Below, one piece after another: positions 16,536 to 25,884 of a stretch of 64,000 nucleotides of DNA (its first letter is position 1; each line of letters begins with the position of its first letter). The position numbers and the translations under genes are program-made. The stretch comes from JAJXWB01 sp037044955 (GTDB taxonomy: Bacteria; Pseudomonadota; Alphaproteobacteria; Rhizobiales; Beijerinckiaceae), in NCBI GenBank assembly GCA_037044955.1, contig JBAOHX010000014.1, positions 62,001-126,000 of the forward strand, written 5' to 3'. A model generated the notes under the pieces. That model was given only the letters and a program-made list of their open reading frames with translations, was not told where the DNA came from and did no database searches.

Positions 16536-17777
16536 ATGCTCAATCGTCGCGCCTTTACGGCGGGGGCCTCCGCGGCCGCCCTCGGCGCCGTCGCTTCGCC
16601 CTATGTCCAGCGCGCAGGCGCGGCCGAGGCTCCGATCAAGGTCGGCGTCATCAATTCCATGAGCGGCTCCTACGCTGCTTACGCGCAAGAGGGCGATCCG
16701 GCGTTCCGCTACGTGATCGACAAGATCAATCAGTCGGGCGGCATCAAGAGCCTCGGCGGCGCCAAGATAGAACTGATCTTCGCCGACGATACGAGCCAGC
16801 CGGCGCGCTGCGCGACCGAGGTTCGCCGCCTCGTGACGGAGGAGAAGGTCGACCTGCTGACCGGCTCCATGCTGTCCTCGCAGATGCTGGCGATCTCGCC
16901 CGTGCTCGACGAGTTGCAGACGCCGTGCCTTTCCGTCTGGGCGGGCGGCTCGAAATCGAACTGGCTGTATACGCTCGGCTACGACTACGATCGCGGCTAC
17001 GCCAAGACCATGGCCGATTTCGCCATCTGGCTGCGCGACAAGAACGGTTTCGCCATCAAGACCTGGTCGCCCTGCTATTCGAATTACGAGGCGGGCCAGC
17101 AGGTCAACAAGCACCTGCTCAAGCGCATGGGCGACGCCGGCTTCAAGACGCTGGAGGAGGCGCCGCTCGACACCAAGGCGCAGGACCAGACGGCGGCCAT
17201 GATTCGCATCCGCTCGGCCAAGCCCGATCTTGTCCTGGGCCTCGTGACGCCGCGCGACGGCCTGCTGCTGCACCAGGCGCGCTACAACCTCAATTATCAC
17301 GGGTCGATCTTCGCCGGCGGCACCGGCGGCTACAGCGATCTCTCGCTCTGGCGGGATCTCTCGCCCGACATCGCCAAGGCGGTGCTTACCCGCAATCTCT
17401 TCGCCATGACCGGCTTCAGTCCGTCCGCCAAAATGCCGTCGATGCAGGCGATCGTGACCGAACTGCGCGATCAGGCGAAGGTCCAGCGGATCGGCCAGGC
17501 GGCGATACAATCGGCCCAGGCCGCGCGCGTGTTGCAGCGGGCGATCGAGGCGGCGGGGTCGCGCGACAAGAAGGCGCTGCTCGACGGCTTCAAGAAGGTC
17601 GACATCAAGTTCGGCGATCCCGATCTCTATGTCGCCAAGCCCAACGGCGTGAAATTCGCGGATGACCGGCTGCTCGAGGACGGCTCGGCCTTCTTCGTGC
17701 AATGGATGGAGGATCAGAGTCAGCAGGTTCTGTTCCCCGAGCAATTCGCCAACGCGCCGCCGCGCCCGCGCGCCTGA
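16536..17777 (+). CDS. ABC transporter substrate-binding protein (Liv/HAAT type), probably for aromatic acids
   Basis: 413 residues. The first 30 residues form a twin-arginine signal (NRRAFTAGASAAALGAVAS, then cleavage after AGA or GAA), so the protein folds before export to the periplasm. The mature part has the type I periplasmic-binding-protein opening IKVGVINSMSGSYAAYAQEG and the FADDTSQPARCATEVRRLV strand-helix region. It opens an importer operon directly after the benzoyl-CoA genes, so benzoate or a related aromatic acid is the likely ligand. Leucine-type amino acids are the alternative. RBS CGGGAGA lies upstream. Confidence 0.85.
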   Translation: MLNRRAFTAGASAAALGAVASPYVQRAGAAEAPIKVGVINSMSGSYAAYAQEGDPAFRYVIDKINQSGGIKSLGGAKIELIFADDTSQPARCATEVRRLVTEEKVDLLTGSMLSSQMLAISPVLDELQTPCLSVWAGGSKSNWLYTLGYDYDRGYAKTMADFAIWLRDKNGFAIKTWSPCYSNYEAGQQVNKHLLKRMGDAGFKTLEEAPLDTKAQDQTAAMIRIRSAKPDLVLGLVTPRDGLLLHQARYNLNYHGSIFAGGTGGYSDLSLWRDLSPDIAKAVLTRNLFAMTGFSPSAKMPSMQAIVTELRDQAKVQRIGQAAIQSAQAARVLQRAIEAAGSRDKKALLDGFKKVDIKFGDPDLYVAKPNGVKFADDRLLEDGSAFFVQWMEDQSQQVLFPEQFANAPPRPRA

Positions 17778-17809
17778 ACGACATAGAGAAACCACGCAGG
17801 GGAGGGGTC

Positions 17810-18529
17810 GTGGCGATCCTCGAAGTCGAAGGCGCAACGAAACGGTTCGGCGGTCTCGTGGCCGTCGATTCGGTATCGTTCAGCGTCCAGGCCGGCGAAA
17901 TTCTCGGCATCATCGGGCCGAACGGCGCCGGCAAGACGACGCTGTTCGGCCTGATTTCGGGTTTCATACCGCCGTCGGCCGGCGATGTCCGTTTCGAAGG
18001 CCGTTCGATCGTCGGCGTGCCGCCGCACCTTCTCGTCAAGCAGGGCCTCGTGCGTTCCTTCCAGATCGTGCAGACCTTCGCGGACATGTCGACGCTCGAT
18101 GTCGTCACCACGGCGGCGCTCGTGCGCCGTCCCCTGCGCGAGGCGATCGACTATGCCGCGCTGATCCTCGAGCGCGTCGGCCTCTCGGGCAAGGAGTTCC
18201 TGACGCCGAAGCAGCTTTCGCTGCAGGACAAGAAACTGCTCGAGGTCGCCAAATGCGTCGCGACCGACCCGCGCCTCATCCTGCTCGACGAAGTGATGGC
18301 GGGCCTCACTCTTGCCGAAACCGAAGCGCCGCTCGCCGTGGTGCGCGAGCTCAACGCGCAGGGCGTCACCATCGTCATGATCGAGCATGTGATGCCCGTC
18401 ATCATGCGCGCCGCCCATCGCATGATCGTGCTCAATTTCGGCGCCAGGATCGCGGAGGGAACGCCGCAGCAGATCCTCGAGGACAAGGCCGTGAAGGACG
18501 CATATTTCGGGGATCACATCGATGCTTGA
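17810..18529 (+). CDS. ABC transporter ATP-binding protein (LivG type)
   Basis: 239 residues starting at GTG 17810 behind GGGGAGGGG. Walker A is GPNGAGKTT, Walker B is LILLDEVMAGL. The signature region is LSLQDKKLLEVAK rather than the usual LSxGQQ, a variant I have seen in aromatic-acid importers of this group. The H-loop is in MIEHVM. It powers the importer with the 18522 protein. Its 3' end overlaps the next gene by 8 bp. Confidence 0.88.
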   Translation: MAILEVEGATKRFGGLVAVDSVSFSVQAGEILGIIGPNGAGKTTLFGLISGFIPPSAGDVRFEGRSIVGVPPHLLVKQGLVRSFQIVQTFADMSTLDVVTTAALVRRPLREAIDYAALILERVGLSGKEFLTPKQLSLQDKKLLEVAKCVATDPRLILLDEVMAGLTLAETEAPLAVVRELNAQGVTIVMIEHVMPVIMRAAHRMIVLNFGARIAEGTPQQILEDKAVKDAYFGDHIDA

Positions 18530-19226
18530 GATGCAGGGCGTCACCGCGGGCTACGATGGCGTGCCCGTCCTGCGCGACGTGTCGATCAATGTCGGTCGCG
18601 GCGAACTCGTCGGCCTGCTCGGCGCCAACAATGCCGGCAAGTCGACGCTCATCAACGTCATCTCGGGCACGGTGCCGATCATGTCCGGCCGCCTGATGTT
18701 CGATGGCGAGGATATTTCCGGCGTCGGCGCGCAGCGTCGCGTCGAGCTCGGTCTCGTGCAGGTGCCCGAGGGCCGTCTCGTCTTTCCGCAGATGAGCGTG
18801 CGCGAAAACCTGCTGCTCGGCGGGTACAATCGCAAGGCGAGGCCGCAGCGCGCCGGCAATATGGACCACGTCGTCTCGCTCTTCCCGCGACTCGGAGAGC
18901 GTCTCGGCCAGCTCGCCGGCACGCTGTCGGGCGGCGAGCAGCAGATGGTCGCGATCGGACGCGGTCTCATGGCAGGCGCGCGCCTGCTGATGCTGGATGA
19001 ACCGTCGCTCGGCCTGTCGCCGCTCTTCGTCCAGTTCATCTTCGAGATCATCGACAAGCTGCACGCCGAGGGCATGACGATCCTGCTTGTCGAACAAAAC
19101 CTGTCGCTGACGGTGCGCCACGCCGACCGATGCTACGTGCTGGAGCGCGGCGCCGTCGCTGTCGAAGGACCGTCCGCCACAGTCGCCGAAGATCCGCGCA
19201 CGCGCGCCGCCTATCTGGGGATGTGA
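18522..19226 (+). CDS. ABC transporter ATP-binding protein (LivF type)
   Basis: 234 residues. Walker A is GANNAGKST, with Asn where Gly is common but within the permitted positions. The signature is LSGGEQQMVAIGR, Walker B LLMLDEPSLGLSP and the H-loop VEQN. Also seen is VPEGRLVFPQMSV, typical of LivF. Overlaps the LivG-type gene by 8 bp and ends 1 bp before the permease gene, so the genes are translationally linked. Confidence 0.9.
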   Translation: MLEMQGVTAGYDGVPVLRDVSINVGRGELVGLLGANNAGKSTLINVISGTVPIMSGRLMFDGEDISGVGAQRRVELGLVQVPEGRLVFPQMSVRENLLLGGYNRKARPQRAGNMDHVVSLFPRLGERLGQLAGTLSGGEQQMVAIGRGLMAGARLLMLDEPSLGLSPLFVQFIFEIIDKLHAEGMTILLVEQNLSLTVRHADRCYVLERGAVAVEGPSATVAEDPRTRAAYLGM

Positions 19227-19227
19227 G

Positions 19228-20088
19228 ATGGAAGAGCTTCTCCAGGCGCTCGTGCAGGGCTTCTTCGTCGGCAGCACATATGGCCTGCTCGCGCTCGGCA
19301 TGGGCCTCGTCTATGGCGTCAGCGGCATCGTCAATTTCGCGCACGGCGATTTCGTCTCGCTCGGCATGTATCTGTGCCTTGCGCTCTTCACCGGCTTCGC
19401 GCTCGACCCGTACGTCTCCGTCGTCTTCACCGTGCCGATCATGATCGTGCTCGGCGGGCTGGTCTATCGCTTCCTCATCAAGCCGATCGCCGGGCGCCAA
19501 TTGCTGATGGTCATCCAGCTCACGCTCGGCGTGGCGCTGCTCATCCAGAACGGGTTGATGATGGTCTTCGGCGGGCAGCCGACGCGCGCGCCCTCGATGA
19601 TCGAGTCCAAGCTCTTCCTCGTCGGAGACGTCGTCATTCGCGGCGCGCATCTGGTCGCCTGCATCGTCTCCTTCGCCCTCGCCATCCTGCTCTACATCAT
19701 GCTGCAATCGACCGACACCGGCCGCGCGATCCGCGCCGTGCAGCAGGAGCCGCGCGCCGCCGCGCTGATGGGCGTGGACGTCGGGCGCGTGCAGGTCATG
19801 ACATTCGCGATCGGCGTCGGCATTCTCGCCATCGCCGCGGCGCTGCTGCTGCCGGGCCTGCCGATCCAGCCCAACCAGGGCCTGCGGTTCACCGTCATCA
19901 CCTTGCTGGTGTTCGTGCTCGGCGGCATGACCAATTTCGTCGCCATCATGCTCGGCGGCGTCGTCATCGGCGTCGCCGAAGCCATCGGCACGATCTACAT
20001 GACCCACACGCTCGGGCAATTGCTGCCCTACCTCATCTTCGTGGCCATCATGCTGTTCCGCCCGCAGGGGCTGGTGTGGAGGAGCTGA
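19228..20088 (+). CDS. ABC transporter permease (LivH type)
   Basis: 286 residues, almost wholly hydrophobic with about eight membrane segments. Family motifs are GLLALGMGLVYGVSGIVNFAHGDFVSLGMY near the N-terminus, RAVQQEPRAAALMGVDVGRVQ (the coupling-helix EAA-like loop) and the terminal LRPQG-like FRPQGLVWRS. It forms the channel with the LivM-type partner in the inner membrane. Confidence 0.9.
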   Translation: MEELLQALVQGFFVGSTYGLLALGMGLVYGVSGIVNFAHGDFVSLGMYLCLALFTGFALDPYVSVVFTVPIMIVLGGLVYRFLIKPIAGRQLLMVIQLTLGVALLIQNGLMMVFGGQPTRAPSMIESKLFLVGDVVIRGAHLVACIVSFALAILLYIMLQSTDTGRAIRAVQQEPRAAALMGVDVGRVQVMTFAIGVGILAIAAALLLPGLPIQPNQGLRFTVITLLVFVLGGMTNFVAIMLGGVVIGVAEAIGTIYMTHTLGQLLPYLIFVAIMLFRPQGLVWRS

Positions 20089-20090
20089 CC

Positions 20091-21069
20091 ATGCGCCCCG
20101 ACTTCTGGCCCGCGCTCCGCTCGCCGATCCCCTGGATCGTGCTTGCCCTCGCGGCGACCGCGCCCTTCCTACTGCCGAACTACTATCTGCATATCCTCAC
20201 CATCACGCTCGTCTATGCGGCGCTGGCCTCGTCCTGGAACATCGTCGGCGGCATCGCCGGCCAGATCTCGCTCGCCCATTCGCTGTTCGTCGGCGCGGGC
20301 GCGATGCTGGCGAGCGCGCTGCTCGTCAAGCTCGGGCATCAACATGTGGCTCGGCATGATCGCCGCCGCCGCGGTCTCGGCGCTCATGGGCGCCGCCGTC
20401 TCGTTCATCGACTATCGCTTTCGCCTGGGGCACCTCTCGTTCGCGCTCATCACCATGGCTTTCGCGGAAATGGCGGAAATCTATGTCACGAACACGGAGT
20501 TTCTCGGCGGCGCGTCCGGCCTGTTCCTGCCCAAGGATCAGGGCAATCTGCTCGCCTTCCAGTTCGGCGGCATCAGCGGGATCTACTGGCTCATGCTGGC
20601 GATGGCCGCGCTCTGCGTGCTGGTGAATTTCGCGATCCTGTCGTCGCCGCTCGGCTACAACCTGCGTTCGATCCGCGACAACGAGAACGCCGCGCAGGCG
20701 ATCGGCGTCGGCCTGCTGCGCAACAAGACGCTGGCGATGACGATTTCGGCCATCCTGACCTCGATCATCGGCACGATCTACGCGCGCTATCTCGCCTTCG
20801 TCGATCCCTACCTCCTGGTCTCGCCGGTGCTGACGATCGAAATCGTCCTGTTCGCCACGGTCGGCGGCCTCGGCAGCGCGCTGGGGCCGGCCGTCGGCGC
20901 CTTCCTGCTCGCGCCGCTCGGCGAGATCTTGCGCGGCCAGCTCGGCGGGTTCCTGCCGGGCCTCCATTATTTCGTCTACGGGCTCGTCGTCGTCGGCGTC
21001 ATTCTCTTGATGCCGGCCGGCGTCTGGCCGTCGTTGCGCGACAGGTTTGCGCGCAAGTCTGCTGTCTAG
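20091..21069 (+). CDS. ABC transporter permease (LivM type), one frame break
   Basis: About 325 residues. ATG 20091 overlaps the region just after LivH. The first 80 residues contain membrane segments and the family motif AALASSWNIVGGIAGQISLAHSLFVGAGAM. At GGG 20334-20336 one extra G shifts the frame; removing it gives VKLGINMWLGM and the protein runs on to TAG 21069. The second half has the RAIRDNENAAQAIGV-type coupling loop (here IRDNENAAQAIGVGLLRNK). The stop overlaps the convergent SDR gene by 4 bp. Confidence 0.85.
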
Positions 21070-22166
21070 GCGAAACTGCGCGACGACGGCAGGATGCGCT
21101 TCTCGATCATGGCCGCGAACAGGTCGCGGAACATGTCTTCCGTGTCGATGCAATCGCCGAACCCCGCCTGCCTGATCTTGATCGTGCTGACCAGCGCCGG
21201 CGGCGCGGCGCGATCGGTCAGCGACGCCATGCAATAGTCGGCATATTCGGCGGAACGCCCGAGCAGCTTGCCGAGATCGGCCTCGACAAGCCCGTTGCGT
21301 TTGGCGATCGAGCGCCAGATATTCGCACGCGCCGACAGGTAGTCCGCGAGACGCAAGCTCTCTGGCGCGCCTGCGGGGATCGCCAGCGCTCCCGCGATCG
21401 CCGGCCACACGTTGCGCCATACGAAGACGTCGCCGTTCGTGACGTTGAATGTTTCGTCGCGCGCGGCGGGCGTTTCCGCCGCCCATGCGAACGCCCGCGC
21501 CAGCAGTCGGGCGTCGACGGCTTCGAGCAGGTAGTCGGAACCGCCGGGATAGGAGAAGGGCAGGCCTTCCTCGCGCCGGATCGCCGCATAGGCGCCGAGC
21601 ACGGTCATGATGTTCATCGCCGCGCCGATGGCGTCGCCGAAGATGATCTGCGGCCGAAAGATCGTGAAGCCGAATTTTTCGCGCGCCGCGATCTCGCGCA
21701 AAAGATCTTCCTGCAGCCAGTAGAAGTTCGCGTGGTCGTCGCGCGGCCAGCGTTCGCGCGCCGGCACGGCGATGCGGCGCAGGTGAACGCCATAGGCCTT
21801 CGTGCCCTGCAACAGCGAGACATGTTCCAGTTGGCCGAGTTCGGCGACAGGTTCGAGAAGATTGCGCAGCATGGCGAGATTGGTCGCCATCTGCTCCGGA
21901 TCGCGCCAGCCCGCGACCAGGTCCGGCTTTTCGTACAGGGCCGCGTAGACGACATGCGTGATGCGCGGCAGGGCCGCGAGCGCGGCGCGACAGGCGTCCG
22001 CGTCGGTAAGGTCCAGCGCGACGTGGCGCCATGCGCGCGAGGCGCGCACGAGCGGCGCGCGACGCGACGCCGCGATTGTCGTCCAACCCGGCAGCTTCGC
22101 GAAATGCTCGACCGCCGCCTGTCCCACGACGCCGGATGCGCCGGCGATCAGAACCGTTTTGGCCAT
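21066..22166 (-). CDS. PRISE-like short-chain dehydrogenase/enone reductase (SDR)
   Basis: 366 residues from ATG 22166 (a GTG lies one codon upstream). Extended SDR fold with GASGVVGQ at the N-terminus for NAD(P)H. It lacks YxxxK but shows the two motifs of the progesterone 5-beta-reductase/iridoid synthase (PRISE) family: LLQGTKAYG with Lys123 and NFYWLQEDLL with Tyr149. FRPQIIFG and YPGG follow. PRISE enzymes reduce activated C=C bonds of enones. Position after the aromatic importer, and convergent with it, makes an alicyclic or aromatic side-chain substrate possible, but this is inference. Confidence 0.75.
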   Translation of the reverse strand: MAKTVLIAGASGVVGQAAVEHFAKLPGWTTIAASRRAPLVRASRAWRHVALDLTDADACRAALAALPRITHVVYAALYEKPDLVAGWRDPEQMATNLAMLRNLLEPVAELGQLEHVSLLQGTKAYGVHLRRIAVPARERWPRDDHANFYWLQEDLLREIAAREKFGFTIFRPQIIFGDAIGAAMNIMTVLGAYAAIRREEGLPFSYPGGSDYLLEAVDARLLARAFAWAAETPAARDETFNVTNGDVFVWRNVWPAIAGALAIPAGAPESLRLADYLSARANIWRSIAKRNGLVEADLGKLLGRSAEYADYCMASLTDRAAPPALVSTIKIRQAGFGDCIDTEDMFRDLFAAMIEKRILPSSRSFA

Positions 22167-22173
22167 CACGCGC

Positions 22174-23199
22174 TCACACCACGGCGACTGGCGTCGCCGG
22201 CGAACCGACTGCGCCCGGCAACCGCAGCGGCGGCGCGGTCAACTGGAAGCGCCAGCGATCGTGCGCGGCCAGCCATTGCGCGAGTTCGGTGAAATACCAG
22301 AGCTCGCCGAGATGCACGCCCTGCTTGAACAGGCAATGGTTGTGCAGCGGCAGCATGGGGAATGAATCGCCCTCGGCCGGGCGCGGCGGAAAGACTTCGA
22401 CGGCAAGGCTGTCGGAACAGATGGCGACGAGATCGGTGTCGCTGATCCATTGCAGCAACTTGGCGTCGCGCCCGTCGAGCGCGGCGCAGGAGGAATGCAG
22501 CACGTTCACGTCCGGCTGCCGGTTCATCTCCATGATGAGATCGCCATAGCCGGTATAGAGGCATAGAAAATCGCCGGCCTCGACGCCAACTTTTTGCGCC
22601 TCGAGCGCGCGCATCAGATCGTCGTAGCCGACGAAGGCCTTCTTGCGGCCGTAGATGCGATGGAGATCGACGAGCACGCCGCGCCCCTGCACGCCGGCAG
22701 TGGCGAAATTCTCGATGCCGAGCCTGTGCGCGCCAAAACCCTCTTTGGCGTCCTCCGGACCCACCAGGTCCACGCCGCCGCGATAGCCGTTGTAATAGAC
22801 TTTCTCGGGAACGCCGTCGCCGTCGGCGTCGAACATCTGCCCGACATGGCTCAACCCGTCCCATTGGGTCGAATATTGCAAATAGAGCAGCACCGCGTCG
22901 TCGCAGACGATATCGCAATATTCCGCGCAGATGTGGGAGAGCCTGAAGTTGAAATTGTACGCCGCGCCGCCGCGTTTCTCGTATTGCAGTTGCGGCGGCC
23001 TGCGATGCGCGAAGATGGAATTGCCGCCGGGATAGTCGAGCGGCAGGCTGAGCGTGAAGGCAACGCCTTCCTTCACCTCGCGCGCCGCCGCGACGCGCCG
23101 CTCTGGCGTCAGCAGGTTCATCTTGCCGCGCTGGTCGTCGTCGCCGAACCGTCCCCAGTTCGAGCCTTCGGGCCGGTTGACCCATCTCTTCGTGGCCAT
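22174..23199 (-). CDS. Cyclase-family (kynurenine formamidase-like) hydrolase
   Basis: 341 residues of the putative cyclase/KynB-like metal-dependent family. The family motif HGTHxDxPxH is seen in the divergent form STQWDGLSHVGQMF (from residue 110), keeping Asp114 and His118 but replacing the first His. LPLDYPGGN and an LLxYTGYG-like stretch (LCLYTGYG) are also typical. Members hydrolyse amides, lactones or alicyclic substrates. It overlaps nothing but sits 8 bp upstream of the PRISE-like gene, so they are probably co-transcribed. Substrate unknown. Confidence 0.75.
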   Translation of the reverse strand: MATKRWVNRPEGSNWGRFGDDDQRGKMNLLTPERRVAAAREVKEGVAFTLSLPLDYPGGNSIFAHRRPPQLQYEKRGGAAYNFNFRLSHICAEYCDIVCDDAVLLYLQYSTQWDGLSHVGQMFDADGDGVPEKVYYNGYRGGVDLVGPEDAKEGFGAHRLGIENFATAGVQGRGVLVDLHRIYGRKKAFVGYDDLMRALEAQKVGVEAGDFLCLYTGYGDLIMEMNRQPDVNVLHSSCAALDGRDAKLLQWISDTDLVAICSDSLAVEVFPPRPAEGDSFPMLPLHNHCLFKQGVHLGELWYFTELAQWLAAHDRWRFQLTAPPLRLPGAVGSPATPVAVV

Positions 23200-23221
23200 T
23201 GTCTACGCTCTCCGGTTCCTC

Positions 23222-23313
23222 CCGTCATTGCGAGCGAAGCGAAGCAATCCATCCCCAAATGCGGAGAAAATTGGGAATGGATTGCCGCGTCGCTTCGCTC
23301 CTCGCAATGACGG
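23222..23313. repeat. Dispersed palindromic repeat, about 92 bp
   Basis: CCGTCATTGCGAG at the left and CTCGCAATGACGG at the right are exact reverse complements, and further inner arms (GCGAAGCGAAGCAATCCAT with ATGGATTGCCGCGTCGC) pair with few mismatches. This repeat type is common in alphaproteobacterial genomes. It separates the cyclase gene from the enoyl-CoA hydratase gene. Confidence 0.8.
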
Positions 23314-23315
23314 AA

Positions 23316-24058
23316 CTACTTCTTCATGAACGCGGCGATGCGCTCTTGCGAATCCGGGCCGCGTCCCTCGGTCTTGTAGATTTCATGCGCCAGTCCCGCC
23401 TCGAGCGTCAGGCCCTTCGGTATCGACGATCAGCTTCTTGTTGGCGCGATGGCTGAACCAGGAATTGGCCAGAATTTCCTTCGTCAGCTTCTCGACTTCG
23501 GCCTCGAATGCGTCGTCGGCGAAACAGAAATTGGCGAGCCCCATCGCTTCCGCCTGCGCGCCGGAATAGGTGCGGCTCGTGAACATCATCTCCTTCGCCT
23601 TGGCCGCGCCGACGCGCCGCGGCAGGCGCTGGCTCATGCCCCAGACCGGCGTCAGCGACCATTTCCCGTGCGTGTCGCCGAACCTGGCGTTGGCGGAAGC
23701 GGCGATCAGATCGCCGGCCAGCGCCAGCTCCAGCCCGCCCGTGTAGCAATGGCCATGCACGGCGGTGATGACGGGTTGCGGCAGGTTCGCCAGCTTCTCG
23801 ATCGTCTCGCCCTGATACCAGGGCTTCGGCGGCTTGGCGCCGGCGGCGATGTCGGCGAGATCGTTGCCGGCGCAGAAGCATTTGCCGGCGCCGCGCAGCA
23901 GCACGAGTCCGACGCTGTCGGTCTGACTGCGCGATGGCGTCGACGTGCTCGCGCAGGAGCGTGAACATTTCGACGGTCAGCGCATTGAGCTTGTCCGGCC
24001 GGTTGAGCGTGAGGATGGCCGCGCCGTTCCTGTCCTCGCGCGTGACGGGCTTGTTCAT
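23316..24058 (-). CDS. Enoyl-CoA hydratase/isomerase family protein (two frame breaks)
   Basis: About 246 residues after repair, start ATG 24058. The crotonase motifs are LNRPDKLNALT, the oxyanion-hole segment GKCFCAGNDLADI, VHGHCYTGGLELALAGDLIAAS and GKWSLTPVWGMSQRLPRRVG. The frame breaks near 23921-23930 (one extra base before SVGLVLLRGAG) and at CCC 23413-23415 (one extra base before LTLEAGLAHEIYKTEGRG). It acts on a CoA-thioester. Its proximity to the benzoyl-CoA genes suggests a role in ring-fission or dicarboxylate beta-oxidation. A BadK-like hydratase is one possibility. Confidence 0.75.
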
Positions 24059-24068
24059 GTGCGCCTCC

Positions 24069-24867
24069 TCAACCGCCGACGCCGGGAATCGTCTGCCCGC
24101 CGCCATGCACGTTGATCTTCTCGCCGTTGATGTAGCCGGCGTAGGGCGAGACGAGGAAGCGCACCGCGTTGGCTATGTCCTGCGGTTGGCAGACGCGGCC
24201 ATACGGCATGTGACTTGTCGAGCGAGTGAATGTCGTCGATCCCCGCCGCGCCTTTCACCAGCCGCGCGCCCATGTCGGTTTCGACGAGGCCCGGCGCGAC
24301 GATGTTGACGTGCGTTCCGTGGCCGCGCTCCTCCTTGGCCAACGTAAGGGCCAGGGCTTCCATCGCGGCCTTGGCCATGTTGTAGGGCGCGCCGTTGGCG
24401 CCCATCTTCAGCGTCGCGACGCTCGATATCATCACGATGTCGCCGCGCGGCCGCGCGCGCATCGACGGGATGATGCGACGGCTGAGCCAGTGCGGCGCCA
24501 TGGCGTGCACCGTGAGCAGGCGCGCGATTTCCTCGGGCTCCGTGTCGAGCACCGAGCGTCCGCGCGAGGCGATGCCGGCATTGTTGACGAGAATATCGAC
24601 GAAGCCGAAATCGGCGATCGCGCGGTCCGCCATGGCGACGACCTGATCGTGGTTCTCCATCGAAGCCGAATAGGCCCGGGCGCGCACGCCGGCCGCTTCC
24701 AGCGCCTTGACCGATTGCTTCGCCGAATCCTCGTCGCGGCGATAGCCGATCGCCACGTCCGCGCCGTCTTCCGCCAGCGCCATGGCGATCGCCCGCCCGA
24801 TGCCGCGCGACCCGCCCGTCACCAGCGCCACGCGCCCCTTCAACGGCTTTGCGACCGTTCCATTCAT
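24069..24867 (-). CDS. Short-chain dehydrogenase/reductase (frame break near 24207)
   Basis: About 265 residues. Cofactor motif TGGSRGIG at 18-25, NNAG at 95-98, and the catalytic Ser149, Tyr162 and Lys166 (ISSV and YNMAK). After LDKS one extra base breaks the frame near 24207; repair gives the family ending MPYGRVCQPQDIANAVRFL...GYINGEKINVHGGG with stop at 24069-24071. Resembles FabG-type 3-oxoacyl reductases and cyclic-alcohol dehydrogenases such as BadH. It is 10 bp upstream of the enoyl-CoA hydratase gene, so both are likely co-transcribed. It is a candidate for the missing 6-hydroxycyclohexene dehydrogenase step. Confidence 0.8.
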
Positions 24868-25048
24868 CCGCTTCGCTCCCTTTGGATCATTCTTGTCTGC
24901 GCCATTGTTGCGCATGTGGGCGGGTTGCGAAACCACGCCCGCGCGCATGGCGGGTCTGTGTCGATGCGCGCGATTCCGCGTCGCGGAACGGACGCGGCCC
25001 TGCTATAAAATCGCATCAAACGAGGGCCGTGCGCCCGGGGGAGGAAAA

Positions 25049-25858
25049 ATGTTCGAGGATCTGTTTTCGCTCGAAGGCCGCATCGCCGTCGTCACCGGCG
25101 GCTCGCGCGGCATCGGCCGCATGATCGCCGAGGGCTTTCTCAGCTACGGCGCGAGCCGCGTCTACATCACGGCGCGCAAGGCGGCGGCCTGCGACGCCGC
25201 CGCAAAGGAAATGACGGCGCTCGGCAAGGGCGAATGCATTTCGATCCCCTGCGATCTCTCGAAGCTGGAAGGCATACATCATTTCGCCAAGGCGCTGGCC
25301 GAGCGTGAAAAGAAGATCGACATTCTCGTCAACAACGCCGGCGCGGCCTGGGCGGCGAATTTTGACGAGTTTCCGGAAGCGGGGTGGGACAAGGTCGTCG
25401 ATCTCAACATGAAAACGCCCTTCTTCCTCGCCAAGGAACTGGCGCCGCTGCTGCGCGCCGGCGCCAGCGCGCAGCGACCGGCCAAGCTCATCAACATCGC
25501 CTCCATCGACGGCATCTTCGTCAATCCGCTCGAAACCTATCCCTACGCGGCGAGCAAGGCGGGCCTCATCCACCTCACGCGGCGCATGGCCGTGCGCCTC
25601 GTCAAGGACCACATCGTCGTCACCGCCATCGCGCCGGGCCCCTTCCAGTCCGACATGAACACGGCGGCGCGCGACCATGCGGACGCCGTCGCCGGCCGCG
25701 TGCCGGCCGGCCGCGTCGGCCTGCCCGAGGACATGGCGGGCGCGGCGATCTTCCTGGCCTCGCGCGCTGGCGACTATGTCGTCGGTTCGACGGTCACGGT
25801 CGATGGCGGCATCGCCTTCGGCCGCGCGGGCTTCGAAGGCGCCGGCTGGAGCGAGTGA
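25049..25858 (+). CDS. Short-chain dehydrogenase/reductase
   Basis: 269 residues with TGGSRGIG (16-23), NNAG, and catalytic Ser152, Tyr166 and Lys170 (IASI, YAASK). The AITARK-like VYITARKA strand and the C-terminal GSTVTVDGG are typical of FabG/RhlG-like NADP-dependent reductases. It starts behind GGGGGAGG. Divergent from the 24069 SDR and 26 bp before the MDR reductase, so it begins a two-gene operon. Substrate not evident. Confidence 0.85.
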   Translation: MFEDLFSLEGRIAVVTGGSRGIGRMIAEGFLSYGASRVYITARKAAACDAAAKEMTALGKGECISIPCDLSKLEGIHHFAKALAEREKKIDILVNNAGAAWAANFDEFPEAGWDKVVDLNMKTPFFLAKELAPLLRAGASAQRPAKLINIASIDGIFVNPLETYPYAASKAGLIHLTRRMAVRLVKDHIVVTAIAPGPFQSDMNTAARDHADAVAGRVPAGRVGLPEDMAGAAIFLASRAGDYVVGSTVTVDGGIAFGRAGFEGAGWSE

Positions 25859-25884
25859 ACGTCACGCTGGGAACGGAGGAGCGC

